Shown: positions 53,070 to 59,979 of the stretch, piece by piece
Layout: every line of letters begins with the position of its first letter
How positions within the stretch are numbered: position 1 is the stretch's first letter
From: Gammaproteobacteria bacterium CG11_big_fil_rev_8_21_14_0_20_46_22
GTDB taxonomy: Bacteria; Pseudomonadota; Gammaproteobacteria; UBA12402
Reading direction: 5' to 3'
DNA: 64,000 nt
NCBI GenBank assembly: GCA_002796245.1
Contig: PCWT01000016.1
Coordinates: 28,941 to 92,940 of the forward strand
Notes under the pieces: generated by a model
What the model was told of the DNA's origin: nothing
The model's input: only the letters and a program-made list of their open reading frames with translations
Database searches by the model: none
Position numbers and translations under genes: made by a program

Positions 53070-53134
53070 GGTCATTTCATTTTGAAATGACCTAAGTCAA
53101 TGACCCTGGTGGGAAAATGCCAACCCCACCAGGG
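53070..53134 (+). promoter_or_regulatory. Tandem perfect hairpins in the leader of the 53181 gene
   Basis: GGTCATTTCA/TGAAATGACC (53070-53092, 10-bp stem, 3-nt loop) is followed at 53104-53134 by CCCTGGTGGG/CCCACCAGGG (10-bp stem, 11-nt loop). CTCTCAAC/GTTGAGAG also lies near 52950. Without a T tract after the second hairpin they are not simple terminators. Confidence 0.6.
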
Positions 53135-53138
53135 CTGT

Positions 53139-53180
53139 GTTGTTTTCCTGCTGCGATTTCTTTTGCAAAAGGAGAATGAC
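53139..53180 (+). promoter_or_regulatory. RBS-pairing stem before the 53181 gene
   Basis: GTTGTTTTCCT (53139-53149) can pair over all 11 positions, with G-U pairs, with AGGAGAATGAC (53170-53180), which holds the ribosome binding site. Confidence 0.45.
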
Positions 53181-53525
53181 ATGAAAAATGTGAAGCTACG
53201 CTTTTATGCTTGTCGAAATGATCAAAAGGTACGTTCTTTTGATATTGATACTGAGCATTTAAGTCGTTTAATGAAAAGCACTCAAACGTTTTATTTGATT
53301 GAGCATTACGCTAAGCGAATCAATAAAAATACGGGGGCTTATCTTTACTTTACACCGCAACAAGCAAGAACTCTGGCTATTGTAGCGCTCGCTGAGGCGA
53401 ACAGCACAAGAAGCCGTGGCTTGCGGTATTTACTCGCATGCTTTATGGGTTTTTTAAAAAACTCTGGTGGGTTTGTTTTAGGCGATAGCGATACGCTACC
53501 GTTAGAACCAAGACGAACACACTGA
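53181..53525 (+). CDS. Hypothetical protein of the leading-region-like block
   Basis: The 114-residue basic soluble protein (MKNVKLRFYACRNDQKVRSF) includes SRLMKSTQTFYLIEHYAKRI and an Ala-rich helix with QQARTLAIVALAEAN. No family is recognised. ATG at 53181 follows AAAGGAG; the GTG-like start at 53100 would run through two hairpins and is rejected. Confidence 0.55.
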   Translation: MKNVKLRFYACRNDQKVRSFDIDTEHLSRLMKSTQTFYLIEHYAKRINKNTGAYLYFTPQQARTLAIVALAEANSTRSRGLRYLLACFMGFLKNSGGFVLGDSDTLPLEPRRTH

Positions 53526-53556
53526 GTAACATTTGTTGCGTTGACTACACCCTCTA

Positions 53557-53582
53557 TCGGCCAGCACTGTCTGGCCGATTTT
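53557..53582 (+). terminator. Intrinsic terminator after the 53181 gene
   Basis: CGGCCAG/CTGGCCG (53557-53576) with a 6-nt loop is followed by ATTTTT. It separates this gene from the SSB-like gene and its long leader. Confidence 0.75.
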
Positions 53583-53604
53583 TAATCTGTGGTGTACTCA
53601 AGCT

Positions 53605-53877
53605 AGCACTTTAAATTAAGTGCTAATTTGAGTGCATCTATTTATGCACTCATTACGGTTTAATGATTTCAACGTGTCGTGACCACAACGACCAAAAAAT
53701 CTGTGGTGCGCAGGCTCGGTATGAAAACCTGCTCGTTTAGTTTCGGCTAAACGATACCAATGTGTTCAGTGATAAAGACCTTGGTTTTTATAATTGAATG
53801 TTCCAATAAACCGCTACTGTCATTTTGATAGTAGCTTTTTTAGTAACCCCAATGGGAATAATGTTTATTCCCTTGGG
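53605..53877 (+). promoter_or_regulatory. Array of five hairpins in the 400-nt leader of the SSB-like gene
   Basis: In order: AGCACTT/AAGTGCT (53605-53624), GAGTGCAT/ATGCACTC (53630-53651), GTTTAG/CTAAAC (about 53736-53753), GCTACT/AGTAGC with a T tract (about 53813-53840) and CCCAA-GGGAATAA/TTATTCCC-TTGGG (53848-53877). No gene lies in 53526-53927. Such a density of stems fits a structured RNA leader or single-strand DNA signals. Confidence 0.55.
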
Positions 53878-53887
53878 AATGCTCGTT

Positions 53888-53923
53888 GTTCTCTTTGGGT
53901 TTTTTTAAACTTTAAAGGAGAAC
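53888..53923 (+). promoter_or_regulatory. RBS-pairing stem before the SSB-like gene
   Basis: GTTCTCTTT (53888-53896) is the complement of AAAGGAGAAC (53914-53923), which contains the ribosome binding site, except for one missing C. Confidence 0.45.
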
Positions 53924-53927
53924 GACA

Positions 53928-54479
53928 ATGAGCGTTAAATCTAAAAATGTAAAACGTGCTAGTTATAGCTTTAACCCTGAGTATGGCTTTTCAGGTAACT
54001 TAGCAACTGAGCCAGAGTTCAATACAACGAACGATGGTCAAGAATATGCTTTGTTAGTTGTGTATTGCGCTAGAATGCAAAAATCTGACGGTAATAAAAA
54101 ATTTAAACGCCGTGAGAAACGATCTAGTGATGATAAAAAGCTTGATCTCATTGCTAACGTGAAAGTTTATGATGAAGAATTGCTTGAAGCAGTCGAAGAC
54201 CTTGAAAAAGGTATGTTAATAAACTTTATGCCAGATAGTCTGGTTTTCACGTTTCATGTGGATGAAGAAACTGGCGAAGTTCGCCATAAAGCTCACGTAA
54301 CGGCTAACGATATCGAAGTTAGACACGTACCTAAAGCGAAAAATGCAGACGAGGATTCAGAAGCTGACGCAGATGAATACGAGGATGCAGAAGAAGAAGT
54401 GAGAAAACCAAGACGTAAAAGTAACGATAGAAAATCAGCTTCTCGTGCAAAAAGGTCACGAGTCAGCCGAAAAAAGTAA
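53928..54479 (+). CDS. SSB-like OB-fold protein
   Basis: The 183-residue protein has an SSB-like N-terminal half (YGFSGNLATEPEFNTTNDGQ, YALLVVYCAR, LDLIANVKVYDEEL). A very acidic then very basic tail follows (DEDSEADADEYEDAEEE, RKPRRKSNDRKSASRAKRSR). The tail lacks the usual SSB C-terminal DDxIPF tip, so host SSB partners may not bind. It probably coats incoming or displaced ICE DNA. AAAGGAG precedes ATG. Confidence 0.65.
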   Translation: MSVKSKNVKRASYSFNPEYGFSGNLATEPEFNTTNDGQEYALLVVYCARMQKSDGNKKFKRREKRSSDDKKLDLIANVKVYDEELLEAVEDLEKGMLINFMPDSLVFTFHVDEETGEVRHKAHVTANDIEVRHVPKAKNADEDSEADADEYEDAEEEVRKPRRKSNDRKSASRAKRSRVSRKK

Positions 54480-54520
54480 CTTTTCCTGACAGGTTATCCG
54501 CTTTTTTAAGCGAACTATGC

Positions 54521-54559
54521 AAAGCCCTTGATTGATTATTCTTTCAGGGGCTTTTTTTT
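54521..54559 (+). terminator. Intrinsic terminator after the SSB-like gene
   Basis: AAAGCCC (54521-54527) pairs with GGGCTTT (54548-54554) and eight T residues follow. The same GCTTTT tract can pair with AAAAGC beside the next gene's ribosome binding site. Confidence 0.7.
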
Positions 54560-54580
54560 CTAATATCCAGGAGTAAAAGC
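54550..54580 (+). promoter_or_regulatory. RBS-pairing stem before the 54582 gene
   Basis: GCTTTT (54550-54555) pairs with AAAAGC (54575-54580), and the following TTTCT can pair with AGGAG with G-U pairs. It shares its 5' arm with the terminator above, so the two folds exclude each other. Confidence 0.35.
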
Positions 54581-54581
54581 T

Positions 54582-55217
54582 ATGTATCAAACTGCAATTA
54601 GACAGGCTAATCAGCCTCAAATAATCCACCTTGAAAAGCAAGAATCCGGCGTATTAACTCACATAGAACTAAACTATCACGAGTTAATTTGTATTGAGCT
54701 TGCTTTGATAGGGTTTGAGGAACTTATTCACCAGATAGACCAACAAGGTTTAGATGTGTGTTATCGAAATAATATCATACCTTATGGTTTGATGGGTGTT
54801 AGCGTTGATCATTTAAAAGCGCAATTGCGTTATTTAAAGCATTGGGCAAATAAACCAGCCCTTAAAGATCAACTACGCTATGACGGGAAAAACACTGTGT
54901 CATGGTCATTTACCAGTTCTGAACTGGTAGACTGGCTACTCTGTGTTTGCCAATCTTGTATTAGCATCGATGCAATACTCATTAGAACCTATGATTCAGC
55001 AAGTGAAGAATATGCTGATTTTAAAACGCTGTATTTAGAGCATGACGAAGACCAGCGTTATACATTGGCTGACGATATGCAATATAGCAATATCAGCACT
55101 TGGCAACATTATTACAATGATATTGTCAACACTTGCCAATTAGGTTTGGTTAGGAAACTTGCGACGATTAAGCTGCAAGATTATCCGTTATTTCCAAAGT
55201 TTTCTCTCATTAACTAA
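54582..55217 (+). CDS. Hypothetical protein of the leading-region-like block
   Basis: The 211-residue soluble protein (YHELICIELALIGFEELIHQ, KHWANKPALKDQLRYDG) is mostly helical with five cysteines and no recognised domain. It is preceded by a terminator-type hairpin and a ribosome site in a possible stem. Function unknown. Confidence 0.55.
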   Translation: MYQTAIRQANQPQIIHLEKQESGVLTHIELNYHELICIELALIGFEELIHQIDQQGLDVCYRNNIIPYGLMGVSVDHLKAQLRYLKHWANKPALKDQLRYDGKNTVSWSFTSSELVDWLLCVCQSCISIDAILIRTYDSASEEYADFKTLYLEHDEDQRYTLADDMQYSNISTWQHYYNDIVNTCQLGLVRKLATIKLQDYPLFPKFSLIN

Positions 55218-55255
55218 ACCCCATGCGGGAGGACACCTCTCGCTAATGGGTTGTG

Positions 55256-55285
55256 TCCTCTCTTTATTTTTAAATAAAAGGAGGA
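55256..55285 (+). promoter_or_regulatory. RBS-pairing stem before the 55293 gene
   Basis: TCCTCTCTTTATTT (55256-55269) pairs at 13 of 14 positions with AAATAAAAGGAGGA (55272-55285). The innermost A-U pairs must open for the loop. The ribosome site is fully inside the stem. Confidence 0.5.
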
Positions 55286-55292
55286 TGTCACT

Positions 55293-55628
55293 ATGACGAT
55301 TAAATTTACTAAGCTAGTTATCGCCTGCGATGCGGGTATTCTTTTCAAAGAAAAAACAAGTGTTATGCCTATAAAAACCTCACGAGGTTATAGCGTAGTG
55401 CTTGAAGCTGACCAGTTGGATCGTTTGATCAGTGCTGCTCAAAAAGCAAAAGCGTTTCAGCAAGCGCAGTTACGAAAAAATAAAATAGCTGAAGCTCAAA
55501 GGCAGTCAACCTTGTTGATAAAAGCATTATCGCAATTACCTGTTGTTGAGCAAGCTAACTCAGTCTTTCGTGACTTGATCTGTCCTATGGCCAAGCAATG
55601 TTTTAGTCATCGAAACGGGAGCAATTAA
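55293..55628 (+). CDS. Hypothetical small protein
   Basis: The 111-residue protein (FTKLVIACDAGILFKEKTSV) is followed after 1 bp by the next gene, so both are translated as a pair. Its C-terminal two thirds are helical (AAQKAKAFQQAQLRKNKIAE). No known family. Confidence 0.5.
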   Translation: MTIKFTKLVIACDAGILFKEKTSVMPIKTSRGYSVVLEADQLDRLISAAQKAKAFQQAQLRKNKIAEAQRQSTLLIKALSQLPVVEQANSVFRDLICPMAKQCFSHRNGSN

Positions 55629-55629
55629 C

Positions 55630-55929
55630 ATGAATCAATCCCAAGGCGTTAACTTTATATTTGATGTGCTTTTCCATGTTGTCATGGATAAGCACCCTAG
55701 TGTACGAGCTGAGCTTGAAAATCGGCTTGCGCATTTATATGCGAACTTTAGCTACTCTCAACAACAAGCCGTTGATGAGATATTTAGTTCGCTATTTAAC
55801 CAATCATTTTCTGAATGCTTTAATTTGCCTACTCAAATGGGTGAGTTAACACAGAAGGAAATGATATTTTCGGTAAAGTATTCAAACCAGAATGCCTTGC
55901 CACCCTTGAAACAGAGCCATAGCCACTAG
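55630..55929 (+). CDS. Hypothetical small acidic protein
   Basis: The 99-residue protein (VNFIFDVLFHVVMDKHPSVR) has no own leader hairpin and relies on coupling to the gene before it. No domain recognised. Confidence 0.5.
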   Translation: MNQSQGVNFIFDVLFHVVMDKHPSVRAELENRLAHLYANFSYSQQQAVDEIFSSLFNQSFSECFNLPTQMGELTQKEMIFSVKYSNQNALPPLKQSHSH

Positions 55930-55949
55930 GTTGTGGCTTTGTTTTTTTT

Positions 55950-56042
55950 ACTACTCAATAATAATAACTACTTAAAATAATAAATCGACCTACTTAAGTG
56001 GTGAGGAAACTGACTACTTAATTTTTGTGATTGACTACTTTT
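55950..56042. repeat. Five direct repeats of ACTACTTAA type (iteron-like)
   Basis: ACTACTCAA (55950), ACTACTTAA (55967), CCTACTTAA (55989), ACTACTTAA (56013) and ACTACTTTT (56034) lie 17-24 bp apart in the same orientation in an AT-rich gap without a gene. A structured segment follows (ACCTTGG 56045-56051 with CCAAGGT 56095-56101, inner CGGCA/TGCCG). Spacing near two helical turns suits protein-binding iterons of an origin or operator. Confidence 0.5.
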
Positions 56043-56127
56043 GCACCTTGGAGACGGCAATCCCTGCCGCCGGAGTGTCTTCCATGACGGTTGCCCAAGG
56101 TACAAACAGTTTAAATCATTTACTACT

Positions 56128-56164
56128 AACCGCCAAGGTGAAAACACGCCTTTGGCGGTTTTCT
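56128..56164 (+). terminator. Intrinsic terminator before the 56198 gene
   Basis: AACCGCCAA-GG (56128-56138) pairs with CC-TTTGGCGGTT (56149-56160), followed by TTCT. Its T-rich end is next to the arm that can pair with the following ribosome site. Confidence 0.65.
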
Positions 56165-56192
56165 CCTTGGCTTTTTTAAGTTCAAAGGAGAA
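56161..56192 (+). promoter_or_regulatory. RBS-pairing stem before the 56198 gene
   Basis: TTCTCCTT (56161-56168) is perfectly complementary to AAGGAGAA (56185-56192), the ribosome binding site, with a 16-nt loop. Confidence 0.5.
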
Positions 56193-56197
56193 ATAAA

Positions 56198-56581
56198 ATG
56201 ATTGAAAATCAGTGTAAAACGTTCTGCGATTGGATGAAAAACCAATTTAGCCACAATGAGTTGGCTGATCTTTCAAATTATGGTGCAGTTAATGGCTATG
56301 GTGGATTGATATACTACCATGAGACAACTGCATTATATAACAGATACCATGATGAAATTTGGGATATGTTAGAAGAAGATCGTCAATCGTTTGGAATGAA
56401 AAATTGCTCAGACGTTATAGCATCATTTAATGGTGCCGATGACGTTGCCAGCGATGAGCAATATAAAAACTTACTTGTTTGGTATGCAGCCGAGCGTATT
56501 GCCTATGAGATCACACAAGGTGAATACCTTGATGAAGATGATGAGGACGATGATTCGGATGATTCAGACGAGTCACTGTAA
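56198..56581 (+). CDS. Hypothetical acidic protein
   Basis: The 127-residue protein (KTFCDWMKNQFSHNELADLS) ends in an extreme acidic tail (DEDDEDDDSDDSDESL). Acidic small proteins in leading regions are sometimes DNA mimics against restriction or SOS, but no family is recognised and this is only an analogy. Confidence 0.55.
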   Translation: MIENQCKTFCDWMKNQFSHNELADLSNYGAVNGYGGLIYYHETTALYNRYHDEIWDMLEEDRQSFGMKNCSDVIASFNGADDVASDEQYKNLLVWYAAERIAYEITQGEYLDEDDEDDDSDDSDESL

Positions 56582-56617
56582 CTGAAAAGATTTTTAATCT
56601 TTTTTTCTTAATGCCCA

Positions 56618-56673
56618 CAGGGGAGGAATCCCCTGGGGTTTCTCCTTTGTATTTCTATAAAACTCAAAGGAGA
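56618..56673 (+). promoter_or_regulatory. Leader hairpin and RBS-pairing stem before the radC-like gene
   Basis: CAGGGGA/TCCCCTG (56618-56635) is a tight hairpin. TCTCCTTTG (56641-56649) is then perfectly complementary over 9 bp to CAAAGGAGA (56665-56673), the ribosome site, with a 15-nt loop. It is the clearest case of the six. Confidence 0.6.
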
Positions 56674-56677
56674 GTTA

Positions 56678-57235
56678 ATGATGAATAAATTAAACTGTGC
56701 ACACAGTGATAAAGATAACTTTTATAGCCATAATTTTTTACGTCCATTTATTTTAACCAAAGATAATACATTTTGCGTTCAGCGCGAGGTGACCTCGGAT
56801 GAGATTATTGAAGCGGCTAAAACGTTTCTTTATCAGAAGTTAAAAACATACACAATAAGCATTTCCAACTCAGATTCAGTTAGAGATTATTTAAGCTTAG
56901 AACTTGCATCTGAAAAATCAGAAGTGTTTTGCGTAATGTTTTTAACAAACAAAAATAAACTAATATGCTTTGAAAAAATTTTTCAAGGATCAATCAAAAG
57001 CGCTGAAGTTTTTCCTAGGGAAATTCTTCGGAGAGCAATTGAGCACAATGCTGCTGCTATTATATTGGCTCATAATCACCCATCTGGGGATTATGAGCCA
57101 AGTGACAGCGATGTTGATGTCACAGAAAAATTAGCAAAGTTGTTAAAGTTGATAGATGTTTCTGTTCTTGACCACTTCATTATTGCTGCTGATCAAGTTT
57201 ACAGTTTTTACGAGCATGGATTTCGTAACTGGTAA
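56678..57235 (+). CDS. RadC-like JAB/MPN+ domain protein
   Basis: The 185-residue protein ends with the RadC JAMM motif: a metal Glu upstream in LICFEKIFQGS, then AHNHPSGDYEPSDSD (HxH-x10-D). The N-terminal helix-hairpin-helix of chromosomal RadC is missing, as in the plasmid and ICE-borne versions next to anti-restriction genes. Role unknown, perhaps DNA repair or deubiquitinase-like peptidase activity. Confidence 0.8.
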   Translation: MMNKLNCAHSDKDNFYSHNFLRPFILTKDNTFCVQREVTSDEIIEAAKTFLYQKLKTYTISISNSDSVRDYLSLELASEKSEVFCVMFLTNKNKLICFEKIFQGSIKSAEVFPREILRRAIEHNAAAIILAHNHPSGDYEPSDSDVDVTEKLAKLLKLIDVSVLDHFIIAADQVYSFYEHGFRNW

Positions 57236-57273
57236 TTATTAATTACTTAAACGATTTTTTTGCTTTTTTCAAT

Positions 57274-57306
57274 AACCCCGCAATTAACATGCGGGGTTCC
57301 TTTTTC
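57274..57306 (+). terminator. Intrinsic terminator after the radC-like gene
   Basis: AACCCCGCA (57274-57282) and TGCGGGGTT (57290-57298) form a perfect 9-bp stem followed by CCTTTTTC. Confidence 0.85.
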
Positions 57307-57315
57307 ATTTCTAGC

Positions 57316-57358
57316 CCGCACAACAAAGCTTTCAAGCTCTGAGAGCTTTGTTGTGCGG
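57316..57358. repeat. Perfect 15-bp inverted repeat before the MFS gene
   Basis: CCGCACAACAAAGCT (57316-57330) is exactly inverted at 57344-57358 with a 13-bp centre. There is no T tract directly after it. It stands 44 bp before the MFS start; it could be an operator or a second terminator-like fold. Confidence 0.55.
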
Positions 57359-57401
57359 TATCTAGCATTTTTAAATTCAAAATCATAATAGAGGAACTTT
57401 C

Positions 57402-58634
57402 ATGTCGAAAAACCTATCGATTATTATACCTTTATTTTTAGTTATTATTATTGATGCAATGGGCATGGCACTTGTCCTGCCTGTTGTTACATCATTAATG
57501 CTAAACACGCATAGTCCAATGCTACCTGCTGATACATCATTGTTTGCCCGCAATATTTTTTATGGATTAACCTTATTGCTATACCCGTTAGGTATGTTTT
57601 TTGGCGCACCAATTCTTGGTGATCTTTCCGACAGATTTGGACGTAAGCGAATCATTTTGACTTGTTTATTAGGCGCAGCCGTTGGTTATGTGCTTTCAGG
57701 ATTAGGCGTTGCAATAACGAGTATTAGTTTGCTGTTATTCGGGCGTTTTTTCTGTGGATTAATGGCTGGAAGCCAGCCGATAGCCCAAGCAGCTATTGCT
57801 GATATAACAACAGGCAAGCAACGCACAATTACCATGTCATTTATTATTTTAGCGATTGCTCTGGGTGTTGTATTTGGGCCGATCATTGGCGGGTCACTTT
57901 CAAATTTACCACTAGCGCACGATGAAAACTATGTTGCACCGTTTCTAGTTGCGACATTACTTGCACTCATTAATTCGGCCTGGTTAAGGCGGTCATTCAA
58001 TGAAACTTTTAAACCACAGCATCAAAACAAAATACAATTAACAAAAGGTTTTAATTTATTTTTATATGCGTTTAAAAATCCTGGGATTAGGACACTGGCG
58101 CTTGTTTTTTTATGCTTTATGCTGGGCTGGAGCCTATATTTTCAAAACCTACCTTTATATCTCACAAAACATTTTGGCTACACCAGCCTACAAGTAGGCT
58201 TGTTTATTAGCTTTATGGGCGTGTGTTTCTCCATTGCTTTAGGGTTGTTAACACGAGTCACTGTAAAGTTTATGAGCAACAAAGGTATAGCAATGCTAGG
58301 ACTAGGCATTGCAAGTTTAGGTATTATTGCTTCGCTTGTTTTTAGACAAGCTGTAGACCAATGGATATGCGTTATACCCTCAGCCATTTTTGCTGCACTT
58401 GCATACAACGCCATTATCACCTCATTTACTGAGTTGGCCGATGAAAAACATCAGGGCTTAATGATGGGCGTTAGTGGCGCAGTATTTGCAGCTTCTTGGT
58501 CATTAACCGGGTTAATGACTGCGCTGATGAACTATTTAAACCCTGAAATCCCAACGTTTCTATCAGCAATACTCATGCTAAGCGGGTTGCTTGGCCTGCT
58601 GAAATTTCGTGTCCGCGCTATTCAAGCGATTTAA
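57402..58634 (+). CDS. MFS efflux transporter, TetA/MDR-like (DHA1 type)
   Basis: The 410-residue protein has about 12 membrane helices, the start IDAMGMALVLPVVTSLM as in Tet and Bcr-type pumps, motif A GDLSDRFGRKR between helices 2 and 3 and the motif-C-like LAIALGVVFGPIIGG in helix 5. Drug:proton antiport is likely but the substrate is unknown; it is not close enough to claim tetracycline resistance. GAGGAA precedes ATG. Accessory cargo near the integrase. Confidence 0.75.
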   Translation: MSKNLSIIIPLFLVIIIDAMGMALVLPVVTSLMLNTHSPMLPADTSLFARNIFYGLTLLLYPLGMFFGAPILGDLSDRFGRKRIILTCLLGAAVGYVLSGLGVAITSISLLLFGRFFCGLMAGSQPIAQAAIADITTGKQRTITMSFIILAIALGVVFGPIIGGSLSNLPLAHDENYVAPFLVATLLALINSAWLRRSFNETFKPQHQNKIQLTKGFNLFLYAFKNPGIRTLALVFLCFMLGWSLYFQNLPLYLTKHFGYTSLQVGLFISFMGVCFSIALGLLTRVTVKFMSNKGIAMLGLGIASLGIIASLVFRQAVDQWICVIPSAIFAALAYNAIITSFTELADEKHQGLMMGVSGAVFAASWSLTGLMTALMNYLNPEIPTFLSAILMLSGLLGLLKFRVRAIQAI

Positions 58635-58674
58635 ATCCCAAACCAAACCACAATCATAAACAGGAGCACATGCT

Positions 58675-59694
58675 ATGTCACAAGCTGCGAGCCAAACAGA
58701 AAACAATACTCCATTAAACGAAGCAAGACTCAATGCCAATATTGAGTTACTTCGCCAATTTAAAGCTGGAAACCTTGAGGGGTTAAAATCATACACAGGC
58801 TTTGGCGGTCTGAGAACAGCTTTAAAGCAAGAGGCTATTCAAACTAATCTAGCTGATTTTTTAAAAATGGACGAACTAGAGCGCTTAAATAAAAGCACAA
58901 GTACGGGCTATTATACGCCCGATATTTTAATTGATTTTGTTTATGCTTTATTGAAAAAGCTCGGATTTAAGCAAGGAAAAATTTTAGAACCTGCCTGTGG
59001 GCACGGGGCTTTCTTTGAGCGAATGCCCGAAGACCTTCGTCAAAATAGCGATATTACAGGTGTTGAGTTAGAACCCCTAAGTGCCAACATTGCTCAAGCC
59101 TTATATCCTGACATTAAAATACTTAATCAAGGCTTTCAGCACTTTCATGAAAGCGAGTTTGACCTAATTATTGGAAACCCGCCTTATGCAACATTTTCAG
59201 TGTATGACAAGCAACATAAAGATTTGACTGGTTTGCTCATACACCATTATTTCATTGCAAAAAGTATTCGCCTGTTGAAAAACGGTGGGCTATTGGCAAT
59301 GGTAGTGCCAAGTTATGTGCTTGATAAAAAGCATGGCCATTCACGAAAGCAAACTAGCGAGCTTGCCGAGCTGGTAGCTGCTTATCGACTACCTAATGAT
59401 CTATTTGATGATGCGAAAGTTACTGTTGATGTGGTTATTTTTCAAAGAAAAGATTCACCTAATACAGACTGGGTAAACAGCGTGTTGCATACGCTAGATG
59501 ATGGTACTCAAGATAGTATATCGCAATACTTTGCTGATCATCCTGAGAATATTGCAGGCGAGCTTGGCACTTATGAGGCTTATTCAAATTACTATGAAAG
59601 GCAAAGACGAGGCATGCGCTGTACGGCTAGCCAAGAGCAGTTAAAGGCTCGATTGCCTGAGTTCTTGCAAGCAGCGAAGCCGTTAGATTTATAA
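58675..59694 (+). CDS. Free-standing N6-adenine DNA methyltransferase (Eco57I/DarB-like domain)
   Basis: The 339-residue enzyme has YTGFGGLRTALKQ near residue 42, SAM motif I LEPACGHGAFFE, and catalytic motif IV IIGNPPYATF (NPPY). VVPSYVLDKK and VTVDVVIFQRK follow as in Eco57I-type methylases. The YTGFGG start is typical of the methylase part of very large anti-restriction methylase-helicase proteins. Here it is alone with no restriction or helicase part, so self-protection during transfer is likely. CAGGAG precedes ATG. Confidence 0.75.
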   Translation: MSQAASQTENNTPLNEARLNANIELLRQFKAGNLEGLKSYTGFGGLRTALKQEAIQTNLADFLKMDELERLNKSTSTGYYTPDILIDFVYALLKKLGFKQGKILEPACGHGAFFERMPEDLRQNSDITGVELEPLSANIAQALYPDIKILNQGFQHFHESEFDLIIGNPPYATFSVYDKQHKDLTGLLIHHYFIAKSIRLLKNGGLLAMVVPSYVLDKKHGHSRKQTSELAELVAAYRLPNDLFDDAKVTVDVVIFQRKDSPNTDWVNSVLHTLDDGTQDSISQYFADHPENIAGELGTYEAYSNYYERQRRGMRCTASQEQLKARLPEFLQAAKPLDL

Positions 59695-59754
59695 AGGCTT
59701 CTTTACTTTGAACTATCCATTTTAGCTTTAAAGAACAATGATAAGAGGTTCGTT

Positions 59755-59979
59755 ATGAAAGACTATACACCGAATATTAAAATACCTGAATTGTTATCAC
59801 AAAAAGACGCGGCTGTATTACTTTGTAAGCAGCCGCGTTGGTTAGAGCGTAGACGCACTGAGGGTGGCGGCCCACCATTTCGCTATATTGGGCGAACGCC
59901 TGTTTATGAAAAAGCAGAATTAATCGAGTGGATTAATTCGCTGCCCACCTATGAGAATACCGCTCAAACCAACCTTTAG
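59755..59979 (+). CDS. AlpA/HTH_17-type excisionase candidate
   Basis: The 74-residue protein has a single winged HTH: LLSQKDAAVLLCKQPRWLER, GPPFRYIGRTPVYEKAEL and IEWINSLP. Size, fold and convergent position with a 4-bp overlap to the integrase end suit a recombination directionality factor. It has the same domain type as each half of the protein at 22264. Confidence 0.7.
   Translation: MKDYTPNIKIPELLSQKDAAVLLCKQPRWLERRRTEGGGPPFRYIGRTPVYEKAELIEWINSLPTYENTAQTNL

Noticed and set aside
57402..58634. Named tetracycline-resistance determinant
   Set aside because: MFS DHA1 motifs are present, but the sequence cannot be assigned to a known Tet class by eye and no tetR is adjacent.
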